A stretch of 56,608 nt of DNA from Motiliproteus sp. (GCA_026196225.1 JAPHRD010000029.1:1-56608); one strand, 5' to 3'. Counted from the stretch's first letter, positions 19,149 through 27,055 are shown. Made by a program: numbers and translations. The notes: generated by a model from the sequence alone, not told the origin.

Positions 19149-19157
19149 TGATACACT
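19149..19157 (+). promoter_or_regulatory. Extended -10 promoter for predicted small RNA
   Basis: TGATACACT fits the extended -10 pattern TGnTAnAnT. A TTGCAC at 19124-19129 resembles a -35, but at 22-base spacing is too far to be a standard partner. Predicted start is near 19164. Confidence 0.4.
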
Positions 19158-19163
19158 CAGGCT

Positions 19164-19266
19164 TGGCTTCCAGTTAAAACCCTGTCGAAGCCATCGCTAT
19201 TGTATTCATTCCGATAGTTCCTTTTGGGAGGTCGCGTTGTCAGGTCTGACGCGACCTCCTTTTTTT
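19164..19266 (+). ncRNA. Candidate small regulatory RNA (~100 nt)
   Basis: Between an extended -10 and a strong terminator there is no ORF with a ribosome site. The predicted RNA starts with a hairpin GGCTTC/GAAGCC (19165-19170/19187-19192, inner CAG/CTG), has an unpaired linker of about 34 bases and ends with an 11-bp terminator stem (19227-19237/19249-19259) and seven U. This is the layout of Hfq-dependent sRNAs. It matches no RNA family I know. It could instead be an attenuated leader of the flagellin gene. Confidence 0.4.
19227..19266 (+). terminator. Strong Rho-independent terminator without an upstream protein gene
   Basis: GGAGGTCGCGT pairs perfectly with ACGCGACCTCC, then T7. The loop itself can pair TCAG/CTGA. 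No plus-strand protein gene ends upstream of it, so it must end a non-coding transcript or attenuate a leader. Confidence 0.92.
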
Positions 19267-19336
19267 CGATCAAAAAATGTGATCGACTATACTTTATCTA
19301 TTAGCCATCTCTTACGAACCGACCCAGGCACGGCAC

Positions 19337-20137
19337 ATGGCGATCGAATTCAATCCCAATGTATCGCAAAACATAAGAAATTCTTTGGTCAAGAGTGCCG
19401 AACAGATCAGTAGTGGAAAGCGTATAAACCAAGCAGCCGATGATCCTGTTGGGCTGGTCATTGGCTCCGATCTAAGCCGCCGGATTCGCACCGATAGCAG
19501 CTCGATTACCAATGCCATCAATGGCGTTTCCCTGGTACAAACGGCCCAAGGAGGCTTGCAACAGGTCAGTGAAAGTCTTTTCCAACTGCAGGAGCTAGCC
19601 GTGCAAGCGGGCAACGGCACCCTGAATGCCAGTAATCGCCAGGCTCTGCAAAACCAAGCCGACCAACTGATCGCCCAGATAGGGGACACCCTTTCATCGA
19701 CGCGGTTCAATGGTATTTCGCCCCTGGCTCAGAATTCCGATATACAGCTGCAGATCGGTGATAGTGACACGGGTTTGGTATCCATCAACAATGTCGACGT
19801 CAACCAAGCTTTTACCGATTTGGGAATCGATTCCTTGGATATCAGTACGCCAGCCAAGGCGGCTGAATCGATCAATGCGTTGGGACAGGCAGTGGATTTT
19901 GTCGCCTCCACTGCCGCTGAGTTCGGCGCTTCACAAAACCGCCTGGACAGCACAATCAACAATCTGAATAACAGCGTTCAGCTTCAAACCGAGGCCCGAT
20001 CGACGGTAGAAGATAGCGATATAGCCCTGGCAATCAGTGAGCTATTGAAAAATCGTTTATTGCAGCAGTCACTGGTGGCCCTACAGGCACAGGCAAACGC
20101 ACAAAGGGGAGAGGTACTTCAGCTGCTATCAGCTTAA
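19337..20137 (+). CDS. Flagellin (short, D0-D1 type), orphan
   Basis: 266 residues. The N-terminal flagellin domain (NPNVSQNIRNSLVKSAEQISSGKRINQAADDPVGLVI) joins through a short middle to a C-terminal domain ending LLQQSLVALQAQANAQRGEVLQLLSA. At about half the length of enteric flagellins it keeps D0-D1 and lacks D2-D3. It would be exported by the flagellar apparatus and build the filament. No other flagellar gene lies nearby. The ribosome site is weak (AGG, 8-base spacing). It may be a secondary flagellin or an adhesin-like variant. Confidence 0.9.
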   Translation: MAIEFNPNVSQNIRNSLVKSAEQISSGKRINQAADDPVGLVIGSDLSRRIRTDSSSITNAINGVSLVQTAQGGLQQVSESLFQLQELAVQAGNGTLNASNRQALQNQADQLIAQIGDTLSSTRFNGISPLAQNSDIQLQIGDSDTGLVSINNVDVNQAFTDLGIDSLDISTPAKAAESINALGQAVDFVASTAAEFGASQNRLDSTINNLNNSVQLQTEARSTVEDSDIALAISELLKNRLLQQSLVALQAQANAQRGEVLQLLSA

Positions 20138-20160
20138 AGTTAGCAAGTAGTAAGAATTTG

Positions 20161-20200
20161 AATGATGACAAAGGCCCTCCCATACAGGGCCTTTATCATT
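20161..20200 (+). terminator. Terminator of the flagellin gene
   Basis: AAAGGCCCT/AGGGCCTTT (20170-20178/20186-20194), extended at the base by AATGAT/ATCATT. The loop is 7 bases. The T-run is short on the plus strand; it could also stop minus-strand reading from the small ORF. Confidence 0.7.
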
Positions 20201-20207
20201 AATGGTG

Positions 20208-20369
20208 TTAAGGCATCCGCTTGTGGCGGTAATCAGAGCTAGTACGACTACGCATACTGCTCTGCTTTAAACGACTCATATGCATCTGACGCTGTTGCTG
20301 CAACTGCCACTTACGCTGCTCATGAGACAATTGCTCGGCACCCAGCTGTACTGAAGTTGGCTTGACCAT
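20208..20369 (-). CDS. Small basic protein of unknown function (53 aa)
   Basis: An open frame of 53 codons plus TAA begins with ATG (complement of 20367-20369) and has a consensus AGGAG box 6 bases upstream. The product is strongly basic and rich in Gln, Arg, Met and Ser (ends SSDYRHKRMP), with a Q-rich helix around residues 17-28 (HEQRKWQLQQQR). It has no signal peptide, membrane segment or cysteine. I recognise no family. It could bind nucleic acid; that is inference from charge only. It lies tail-to-tail with the flagellin gene. Confidence 0.55.
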   Translation of the reverse strand: MVKPTSVQLGAEQLSHEQRKWQLQQQRQMHMSRLKQSSMRSRTSSDYRHKRMP

Positions 20370-20452
20370 GATGAACTCCTGTCACTCTCTATAAAACTAA
20401 CGTCCCGCAATTTTGATCCTGATAAAAAACAGACGGATTGCGGCTAAAAAAA

Positions 20453-20851
20453 TTAGCTTAGAGATACAGCAGGTGGTGCTCTTAAGGGAGGAAGATATTC
20501 GGTTGGCCCACGTATTGGGGGCTGGGCATAGGCTTTAACAGATCTAAAAGAGGGGGGGAAGATCTGCCAAAGATGCTCAGTCCCCGGAAGCGCAGTGGCC
20601 AATGCGGTGTTGAGCGTACAGACAGGACAATCAACACTATCGGTGGTTTCGGTGCTGACATCACCTACGAGGGAGAGTACTGACAGCCCCTTTAGGGTAC
20701 AAACCAGGACGGTACGGCCCTGATCATCAATGCGAGTAACCTTGGCGGAAAGCAACGGCTGCAGGCCAAGGCTGACAACCAACAACAGCAAGCATAGCAG
20801 CGAAGATCTGCTACCAAGCCTTTTTGTTGTTGAGAATCTGGAAACCTGCAC
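20453..20851 (-). CDS. DUF2946-like exported protein
   Basis: 132 residues from GTG, with an AAGG box 8 bases upstream. A signal/anchor segment (residues about 15-36, SLLCLLLLVVSLGLQPLLSA) is followed by the VLVCTLKG and DCPVC motifs and a Pro-rich tail (PPLRAPPA), which is the DUF2946 pattern. The paired cysteines suggest metal or redox binding. DUF2946 genes often lie near metal-handling genes, and here the neighbour in divergent orientation is a His-rich COG0523 GTPase. The role is unknown. Confidence 0.6.
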   Translation of the reverse strand: MQVSRFSTTKRLGSRSSLLCLLLLVVSLGLQPLLSAKVTRIDDQGRTVLVCTLKGLSVLSLVGDVSTETTDSVDCPVCTLNTALATALPGTEHLWQIFPPSFRSVKAYAQPPIRGPTEYLPPLRAPPAVSLS

Positions 20852-21057
20852 CCTAACTACCTTCTATACTTTTCACCGGCCCATATATTCAAGTTTTATG
20901 ATATACGGGGATTATGGAACATATCAGCTAATCATGTCCACCTGATTGATACATATCAAGCCCCTTTTACTTCCAACACTTAAACAGGACAACCATCTAT
21001 CTGTCTTGGTAGAATCCAGCGCTTCTATATCCACGGTTGCTGCTTAGGTTGTCATTC

Positions 21058-22131
21058 ATGCCGAAAAAGATCCCCGTCAATATTATCACCGGATTCCTGG
21101 GTGTCGGGAAAACCACCGCTATTCAGAATCTACTGGCACAGAAACCCGAAGGTGAAAAATGGGCCGTCCTTGTCAATGAATTTGGTCAGATCGGCATTGA
21201 TCAGGCAGCTTTCGATCCTGATCAAGGAGTGGTTATCAAGGAGCTGCCCGGAGGCTGTATCTGCTGCACCCTCGGTCTGCCCCTGACTATGTCACTGGTG
21301 ATGCTGCTTCAGCGCCACAAGCCAGACCGGCTGGTCATTGAACCCACTGGTATCGGCCACCCTGCAGGCATCATGGACACGCTCCATAACGAACCCTTTC
21401 GGGAGGCTTTGGACGTTCGCGCTACCATCTGCTTGGTGGACCCGCGCAGCCTGGACGATCCAAAGGTCCTGGCACACGAAATTTTCCAGGACCAAATCAA
21501 TATTGCCGACGTTCTGGTGATCAATAAAACCGATCTGGCACCCGCCGAACAAACCTCCACCATGAAGCAACGGGGGCTGGAGATGTTCCCTCCCAAAGCG
21601 GCGGTCACTGAATCGGTTCAGGGACAATTTGACCTGGCCCTGTTGGACCAGGTTGCTGGACAGATGCCAATCCAGTATCCGCAAGCTCATGCAAGCGATT
21701 CTAACGATCACAGTCACCACGGTCATGATCACAAGCATCACAACCACAGCCATGACCACAACCACGATCACGATCATAAACATGATGCCCAAGAACAGGC
21801 CCGCCCCCTACCGGGAACACCTGTAACAGAGAGCGGCGATGGCTATGGGCACTGGAGTTACAGCTGGTTATTCCATGCGGATGATACATTTGACCAGGAT
21901 CGTCTCAGCCTCTGGTGTTACCAGCAGAAGGAGATCCAGCGTATCAAAGGCGCTTTGCGCATCGGTTCGCAATGGATTCTGTTAAACCAGGTTTTGGGCG
22001 AACAAGTGGTTTCACCTCTGGCCTGGCGGCGGGATTCCCGCATCGAACTGATCAGTACAACTCCACTGGATGCAGACAGTTTGACCAAAGAACTGCTGGA
22101 GTGCCTTAAACCCACCCCAATTAGTCGATAG
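21058..22131 (+). CDS. COG0523/CobW-family GTPase with His-rich metal-binding loop
   Basis: 357 residues from the ATG at 21058. G3E P-loop NTPase: Walker A GFLGVGKTT (12-20), the metal motif GGCICC (65-70), guanine motif NKTD (156-159), and a C-terminal CobW_C domain. Residues 211-242 hold fifteen histidines in HDH-type repeats. COG0523 proteins are GTP-dependent metallochaperones, best supported for zinc but including nickel and cobalt systems; the His loop probably stores or senses Zn/Ni. It diverges from a DUF2946 gene. I did not find a clear Zur box in the shared region. Confidence 0.92.
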   Translation: MPKKIPVNIITGFLGVGKTTAIQNLLAQKPEGEKWAVLVNEFGQIGIDQAAFDPDQGVVIKELPGGCICCTLGLPLTMSLVMLLQRHKPDRLVIEPTGIGHPAGIMDTLHNEPFREALDVRATICLVDPRSLDDPKVLAHEIFQDQINIADVLVINKTDLAPAEQTSTMKQRGLEMFPPKAAVTESVQGQFDLALLDQVAGQMPIQYPQAHASDSNDHSHHGHDHKHHNHSHDHNHDHDHKHDAQEQARPLPGTPVTESGDGYGHWSYSWLFHADDTFDQDRLSLWCYQQKEIQRIKGALRIGSQWILLNQVLGEQVVSPLAWRRDSRIELISTTPLDADSLTKELLECLKPTPISR

Positions 22132-22141
22132 CACCGATGAA

Positions 22142-22177
22142 AAAAACCGGCGAACTTGTTAGAATGCGCCGGTTTTT
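22142..22177. terminator. Terminator after the CobW-like gene
   Basis: AAAAACCGGCG/CGCCGGTTTTT (22142-22152/22167-22177), loop 14 bases, T-run on the plus strand, 10 bases past the stop. Confidence 0.92.
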
Positions 22178-22193
22178 ATTTTAAGGTGCTGAC

Positions 22194-22565
22194 ATGATCA
22201 TTACTCGCTGGATTCTTGGCCGGATTATTCTGCTGCTAGATTTTATTACATCCCCACGTTCTCAAAACCGCCCTGCGGAGCAACAGTCCCTGGTGGACAA
22301 TCAAACAGCGAATCTGGCTCTTTATCAGTATCAAGCCTGCCCGTTCTGTGTAAAAGTTCGCAGATCCATGAAACGTCATAGCCTCAATATTGAGCTTCGC
22401 GACGTCAAACGCGATCAGACTTTCCGTGAAGAGCTTGTGGAACAAGGCGGCCAACTGAAAGTTCCTTGCCTGAAAATCATCGACGACGATGGCGAAAGCC
22501 GCTGGATGTACGAATCCAACGATATTATCAGCTATCTGGAAGGACGCTTCGTCCCCGCAGCCTGA
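22194..22565 (+). CDS. Membrane-anchored glutaredoxin-like protein
   Basis: 123 residues. An N-terminal hydrophobic stretch (residues 1-18, IITRWILGRIILLLDFI) precedes a glutaredoxin/GST-N thioredoxin fold with the active site YQACPFCVKVRR, the cis-proline segment KVPCLKI and a final SNDIISYLEGRF. It would reduce disulfides or handle glutathione mixed disulfides near the membrane. A TGA-to-ATG gap of one base links it to the broken yigZ gene. Confidence 0.88.
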   Translation: MIITRWILGRIILLLDFITSPRSQNRPAEQQSLVDNQTANLALYQYQACPFCVKVRRSMKRHSLNIELRDVKRDQTFREELVEQGGQLKVPCLKIIDDDGESRWMYESNDIISYLEGRFVPAA

Positions 22566-22566
22566 T

Positions 22567-23170
22567 ATGCACAACCCCTATTCGGTTCCACAGCAGCGAA
22601 TTGAGGTGGAAACCGAAATCAAGAAAAGTCGTTTTATCGCCTGGGCTGACCGAGCCGAAAACCGAGACCAGGCGATGGCGGTTTTATCTGAGGCACGAAA
22701 CCGCTACCCAGATGCCCGCCATCACTGCTGGGCCTACCTTATCGGTAACCCGGCACAGCCTAAAACCCAAGCCATGTCCGATGACGGCGAACCTAGCGGT
22801 ACCGCTGGCAAACCAATACTCAACGTCCTCCAACACAATGAAATCGGCGATGTGATGATCGTTGTCAGTCGCTATTTTGGCGGGATCAAGCTGGGCGCAG
22901 GCGGATTGGTGCGCCTACAGCCAATCATCTCTGGCAGCCTTGGAGGTCGTTCCCACCACGCCCTACCAACATTTTCTTGGGTTTCACCTGCAGTGCTCAT
23001 TTTCTCAAGAAGCGGAGATCCGACGCTGGCTAGGCAATCATCAGGGAGAGGTGACCAATGGTCGTTATGATGCTCTGGTCACCTTGGAGATCAACTTTCC
23101 AGAACAACAACTAGCCCAGTGGCAGGCCTTTACAGAGGCTATGGGCGTCCAGTTTCAGTCAATCAAATGA
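22567..23170 (+). pseudogene. yigZ: YigZ/IMPACT-family protein gene, frameshifted
   Basis: The ATG at 22567 opens an IMPACT/UPF0029 reading frame: IKKSRFIAWADRA, PDARHHCWAYLIG, SDDGEPSGTAGKPIL and YFGGIKLGAGGLVR. At about 22909-22915 similarity leaves this frame and continues in the next (AYSQSSLAALEVVP... to QFQSIK, stop at 23170). The family expects GGLVRAYS; the sequence reads gtgcgcctac where gtgcgcgcctac would restore the frame, so two bases of a GC repeat are missing. With them the product would be 201 residues, like E. coli YigZ (204). Either a real recent frameshift or a sequencing error. Confidence 0.85.
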
Positions 23171-23226
23171 CTACCACCTAACTATCAACCATCAAATGAC
23201 CATCAAATAACTAGAATCAAAACTCA

Positions 23227-24084
23227 TTAAGCGGCTTCGGCAGCTGAGTGGGTAACCGCCTGCGCCAGGGTCTGCAGACAGGCTAAAGGTGGCGTGTCAC
23301 GGTGGCTCACCATCAGCGTCGGTATCTTCGCCAGATGGGCGGGCACCGACTCAATGATCAGCTCATCTGCATATCGCGACATCAGCGCAACAGCCCGCGG
23401 CATCAGGGTGCAACCCAGCCCCACGGCAACACAACCCAAGATACCCTCCAGGGTACCCAACTCCATGATATCCCCGATCTGCTGTCCCTGTTCGCGCCAC
23501 CAGTTCTGCGCTCTAGCGCGGTAGGCACAGCCTTCACGAAACAGGATCAAGGTTTTCATAGCTCCGGGATGCTGCTTAGAGCGCACCAGCACCAACTCCT
23601 CTACCAAGATCTCTTCGCTGCGAAGATCAGGATGATCAACCGGTCCACCCACAAAAGCACAATCAAGCTTGAAGGAGAGCACTTTCTCCAACAATTCACG
23701 ACTGGTATTCGCTTGCACACTGAGTTCCAGATTTGGATGCAACATGCGCACCTGTTTCAGAGCGGGTGGCAAGCGCACAGCGGCAAAGGTTTCCATGCTG
23801 CCAATCCGCAACGCACCTTCGCTCTGCCCCACCATCCGCATGGCGTTACCAGCCTGGGTTTCCAGCTGCAGCATCCGCTCGGCGTACTCCTGCAACACGC
23901 GTCCCGCCGGTGACAGCTCCAGACCACGTCCTTGCCGATGGAACAGGGCTGAACCCAGCTCCTCTTCAAGGCGCTTAATTCGAGTGGTGACATTGGACTG
24001 AACGGTATTGAGCTTACGAGAAGCCGCCAGAATACCGCCCTCCTCGACCACAGCAATAAAGGTTTTAAGCGTTAACAGTTCCAT
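23227..24084 (-). CDS. LysR-family transcriptional regulator
   Basis: 285 residues. N-terminal winged helix-turn-helix (residues 1-60: LLTLKTFIAVVEEGG...RKLNTVQSNVTTRIKRLEEELG) and a C-terminal periplasmic-binding-like effector domain. Divergent from an MFS gene 127 bases away, the classic arrangement in which the regulator controls the neighbour together with itself. The effector is unknown. Confidence 0.92.
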   Translation of the reverse strand: MELLTLKTFIAVVEEGGILAASRKLNTVQSNVTTRIKRLEEELGSALFHRQGRGLELSPAGRVLQEYAERMLQLETQAGNAMRMVGQSEGALRIGSMETFAAVRLPPALKQVRMLHPNLELSVQANTSRELLEKVLSFKLDCAFVGGPVDHPDLRSEEILVEELVLVRSKQHPGAMKTLILFREGCAYRARAQNWWREQGQQIGDIMELGTLEGILGCVAVGLGCTLMPRAVALMSRYADELIIESVPAHLAKIPTLMVSHRDTPPLACLQTLAQAVTHSAAEAA

Positions 24085-24211
24085 AACTCAGCGACCATTC
24101 TTAATTTGAGAACAATGGGATCTATATTAATCGTTAGTTTTGATAGTTAAAACCCTATAGAGTGATATAACGCAATCGAAGATGATCCAAAATCGGGGCC
24201 GGAGAGCAGAT

Positions 24212-25420
24212 ATGACCATCGAACAACAACGCCTTAGAGTTCTGGTCGCAGGAATAGTTAGTCTGATTCTAATGATCGGAGTGGCTCGCTTTTCCTATAC
24301 GCCACTTCTGCCGATCATGGCCCAGCAAGCTGGATTGGGTGCCGCTGACGGAGGCTGGCTGGCCACCTACAACTACATCGGATATATCCTCGGCGCATTG
24401 ATTGCCGCCTCAGTCAGCGATCTACAACTCAAAGATCGTCTCTACCGCTGCGGCATCATCGTAGCGATCGTCACCACTGTCGGCATGGGAATGACGGAAA
24501 ACCTATGGCTATGGGGAATCCTTAGATTTTTGGCAGGACTCAGCAGTGCTGCAGGGCTGCTTCTAGGCTCAGGACTGATCATGAACTGGCTGGTTCGTCA
24601 TCAGTTCCGTAGCGAACTGGGCCTGCATTTCGCAGGCGTTGGCCTGGGCATCGCCTTCTGTTCTCTGGTGGTGGAAGTCGCAGAAACGTACCTGAGCTGG
24701 GACCAGCAGTGGTACCTATTTACCGTATTCGCAGTAGCGCTGGCCATTCCGGCCTGGACTTGGCTGCCTAAACCCGACCAATCACAGCTTGGCGCACAGC
24801 AGGCAAAGCTACAGGATCAACCACCGGGAAAAAGCTTTATCAATCTGATGATGGCAGCCTATTTCTGTGCTGGCGTTGGCTACGTCATCAGCGCCACCTT
24901 TATCGTTGCTATTGTTAACCAGCTACCAGGCACTGAAGGCCAAGGCAATCTAGCATTTCTGCTAATCGGACTCTGCGCTGCACCAGCCTGTCTGATATGG
25001 GATCACATTGCCCGCAAAACCGGCTTGATGAACGCCCTGCTGATCGCTTTTCTGATCCATATCATCGGCGTTCTAGTACCTGCTTTGGATCACAGCCCGG
25101 CGGCCATCATGATCGGCTCCGCGCTCTACGGTGGCACCTTTATCGGCATAGTCAGCCTGGTGCTCACTATGGCGGGCCGCTTTTACCCCACCAAACCTGC
25201 CAAAATGATGGGAAAAATGACCATCAGTTACGGCGTCGCACAGATTCTAGCTCCGGCGGTTACCGGTCTGATGGCGGAACAGAGTGGCAGCTATCAGGAC
25301 GGTCTCTATCTAGCCGCCGCCTTTATGTTACTGGGGACCGTGCTATTGCTGGTGGCACGTAGCAAAGCCGATCACGAAACCGCCATCATGGATCAACTAT
25401 CGCTGCCAAGCCGCAGCTAA
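24212..25420 (+). CDS. MFS transporter, YbfB/YjiJ family
   Basis: 402 residues from the ATG at 24212, with GGAGAG 5 bases upstream. Twelve predicted helices. The N-terminal GVARFSYTPLLPIMAQQAGL and the GWLATYNYIGYILGAL segment are characteristic of the YbfB/YjiJ group. Its substrate is not known. It probably forms an operon with the tautomerase 36 bases downstream, under the divergent LysR regulator, which suggests uptake or efflux of an aromatic or keto acid (inference). Confidence 0.88.
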   Translation: MTIEQQRLRVLVAGIVSLILMIGVARFSYTPLLPIMAQQAGLGAADGGWLATYNYIGYILGALIAASVSDLQLKDRLYRCGIIVAIVTTVGMGMTENLWLWGILRFLAGLSSAAGLLLGSGLIMNWLVRHQFRSELGLHFAGVGLGIAFCSLVVEVAETYLSWDQQWYLFTVFAVALAIPAWTWLPKPDQSQLGAQQAKLQDQPPGKSFINLMMAAYFCAGVGYVISATFIVAIVNQLPGTEGQGNLAFLLIGLCAAPACLIWDHIARKTGLMNALLIAFLIHIIGVLVPALDHSPAAIMIGSALYGGTFIGIVSLVLTMAGRFYPTKPAKMMGKMTISYGVAQILAPAVTGLMAEQSGSYQDGLYLAAAFMLLGTVLLLVARSKADHETAIMDQLSLPSRS

Positions 25421-25456
25421 AACCACCGCGATTAAAAAGCCAAGAGGAGTATTTGG

Positions 25457-25657
25457 ATGCCTTACGTCAATATCAAGATCACCCGCGAAGGGGTCACCCC
25501 AGAACAGAAAGCCGAACTAATCAGCGGTGCCACTGAGCTACTTCAGCGAGTCTTGAACAAAAACCCGAAGACCACGGTGGTTGTCATCGACGAAGTGGAA
25601 ACCGATAACTGGGGAATTGGCGGCGAAGTGGTTACAGAGCTACGTAAGCGCCAGTAG
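25457..25657 (+). CDS. 4-oxalocrotonate tautomerase-family protein
   Basis: 66 residues, right size for a 4-OT subunit. Pro follows the initiator Met and would be the catalytic N-terminal proline (PYVNIKITREGV). The Arg at 11 (mature R10) fits; a GIGGE segment near residues 54-58 closes the active site. The family tautomerises enols such as 2-hydroxymuconate. AGGAG lies 8 bases before the ATG. Nothing else for aromatic degradation is nearby. Confidence 0.9.
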   Translation: MPYVNIKITREGVTPEQKAELISGATELLQRVLNKNPKTTVVVIDEVETDNWGIGGEVVTELRKRQ

Positions 25658-25674
25658 CCGTCCGATATATTGAT

Positions 25675-25720
25675 CTAAGCACTAATTTCAGTGAGGATCT
25701 CAGTACGGACCTAAGCACTA
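25675..25720. repeat. Short direct repeat after the tautomerase gene
   Basis: CTAAGCACTA occurs twice (25675-25684 and 25711-25720), 36 bases apart. Meaning unknown; may be chance. Confidence 0.3.
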
Positions 25721-25747
25721 CCCACATACGAAAATCTGGGCAGCGAT

Positions 25748-26602
25748 CTATTCGCTGACCCAGTTACGCAGGTCGCCTAATGTGCGGTGGAGGCTGTGGC
25801 AACGACCGCAGACCTTAAAGCCAATCATCCCCAGAGGGCGGCCTGATTTTTTCGGATCATGAGGAGCTACCAGCGCCGTTTGCAGCCGATCAAACTCCTG
25901 CTGAATCTCCTTACCAAGCACCTGTTCATAGCTGGATTCAGAGCGGTGGCACTGCTGGCAACTACTACCGAGCTCATCTAATTCGCTCTGCAACTGCTTG
26001 GCGGCCTGCCTGGCCTTGGGCATATCACCATCTTCTCGAGTGATCTTTAACACCCCAAGTGTTGCCGACAATTGCTGCATCATGGCGGGATAATCCACAA
26101 CCCCGTGACGCTTTGTTTCAACCTCGACCTTGCGATAGTCCGGGCTGCGGTAGTAGGCGCTGACCAGTGGCTGCCATTCCAGATGGCAACCGTCGCAGAA
26201 TTTCTGCAAGCGTTTTCGCTGTTTGGCCACGCCCTGGTGATCGCCATCCATCGCTGCCTGATGGAGCGATTTAGCCACCCCTTGGCGGGTAGCGTTTTCC
26301 CATTCAGGCACCATCTTCGGCAGCTTGGCATAGGTATCTAGCAGTATTTTCGACCAGCGTTTTAAGGATGCATCATCGTTAGCATCCAGGTAGTAATCAA
26401 CTGCCTGCATCGATTGTCTGAGCCGGAACATGGTGTGCAGCCAAACCTGACGTTTGTTCTGAGGTTTATACCATTGAGCCAGCGATTGAGGTGGAAGATC
26501 CACCAGTGCAACGGCCGACTCCTCTTGAGCCACAACCGATCCCGGTAGCCATAAGATAATCAGCGCAATCAACCCAGAGATACAATGAAGCGTTCTTGTC
26601 AT
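25748..26602 (-). CDS. Triheme c-type cytochrome, periplasmic
   Basis: 284 residues with a signal peptide (residues 1-25, ...SVVAQ) and three CxxCH heme sites: CDGCH 136-140, CQQCH 215-219 and CGRCH 265-269. Between them the protein is helical, like cytochrome c'-type bundles (each CxxCH near the end of a four-helix domain). It probably carries electrons in the periplasm. I recognise no named family. A weak ribosome site precedes the ATG. Neighbours (SpoIIAA-like, thioesterase) are on the same strand but give no clear pathway. Confidence 0.8.
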   Translation of the reverse strand: MTRTLHCISGLIALIILWLPGSVVAQEESAVALVDLPPQSLAQWYKPQNKRQVWLHTMFRLRQSMQAVDYYLDANDDASLKRWSKILLDTYAKLPKMVPEWENATRQGVAKSLHQAAMDGDHQGVAKQRKRLQKFCDGCHLEWQPLVSAYYRSPDYRKVEVETKRHGVVDYPAMMQQLSATLGVLKITREDGDMPKARQAAKQLQSELDELGSSCQQCHRSESSYEQVLGKEIQQEFDRLQTALVAPHDPKKSGRPLGMIGFKVCGRCHSLHRTLGDLRNWVSE

Positions 26603-26690
26603 GATGAGGAGCCAGTGTCAGAAAACCTAATATCGAATAACGAAGCCGTTTCATGGTAGCCAGGGCCTAGATCATCAGCCTTGATCGACA

Positions 26691-27050
26691 TCATCTATCC
26701 AGCAACCACCGTCTGGCTAGTGCTTGCCGATCTGGAGTGAAAAATTCGATGGCTATTGGACGCAGGTCCTTTGCCATAAACAGAGAAGCCTGGTCATGCC
26801 AGCGTGGCTCCATCATCACCGCCATTGCCGTGATATTCTGGTCAACCTGTTCGTCAAAGCCGGTCTCTTCCCAGTCGCCACTCTGCCAGCCTTCAAAACC
26901 ATCAGCGATGATCAGAATCTTTAGACCCGTTTGCGAAGTCAGGGGAGATTGCCCATCCTGCTGCAAGGCCCGAAACTCCTCGACACCCATTTTTCCGCTG
27001 ACCGTCACTTCAACGATCCCGTCTTCACCCCTGTTCCAGCTAATAGCCAT
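26691..27050 (-). CDS. SpoIIAA-like (STAS/CRAL-TRIO) protein
   Basis: 119 residues. Resembles the SpoIIAA-like family: GIVEVTVSGKMGVEEFRALQ, LKILIIADGFEGWQSGDWEE, and a C-terminal RPIAIEFFTPDRQALARRWL. Such proteins are small, cytoplasmic and probably bind lipids or hydrophobic ligands; function is not established. It starts 5 bases after the thioesterase stop and has a GGGG box, so the two genes are coupled. Confidence 0.75.
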   Translation of the reverse strand: MAISWNRGEDGIVEVTVSGKMGVEEFRALQQDGQSPLTSQTGLKILIIADGFEGWQSGDWEETGFDEQVDQNITAMAVMMEPRWHDQASLFMAKDLRPIAIEFFTPDRQALARRWLLDR

Positions 27051-27055
27051 TGTAG

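Larger units (their letters stand above)
18942..19336. other. Regulatory intergenic region, dat to flagellin
   Basis: A gap of 395 bases with no convincing protein gene. It holds two identical operator-like palindromes, an extended -10 promoter, and a strong terminator about 100 bases downstream, which together predict a small RNA; these are listed separately. A TATACT at 19288-19293 could serve as -10 for the flagellin gene. No sigma-28 flagellar promoter was seen. Confidence 0.55.

Noticed and set aside
19261-19336. Sigma-28 promoter for flagellin
   Set aside because: No TAAA...GCCGATAA-like pair found; only a TATACT that could be sigma-70.
19036-19413. 125-codon plus-strand frame
   Set aside because: Spans the operator, promoter, terminator and flagellin start; no ribosome site or family.
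21701-21889. Minus-strand frame rich in His/Cys/Asp
   Set aside because: Complement of the His-rich loop of the CobW-like gene.
23302-23913. 203-codon plus-strand frame
   Set aside because: Antisense to the LysR gene, which has a clear HTH.
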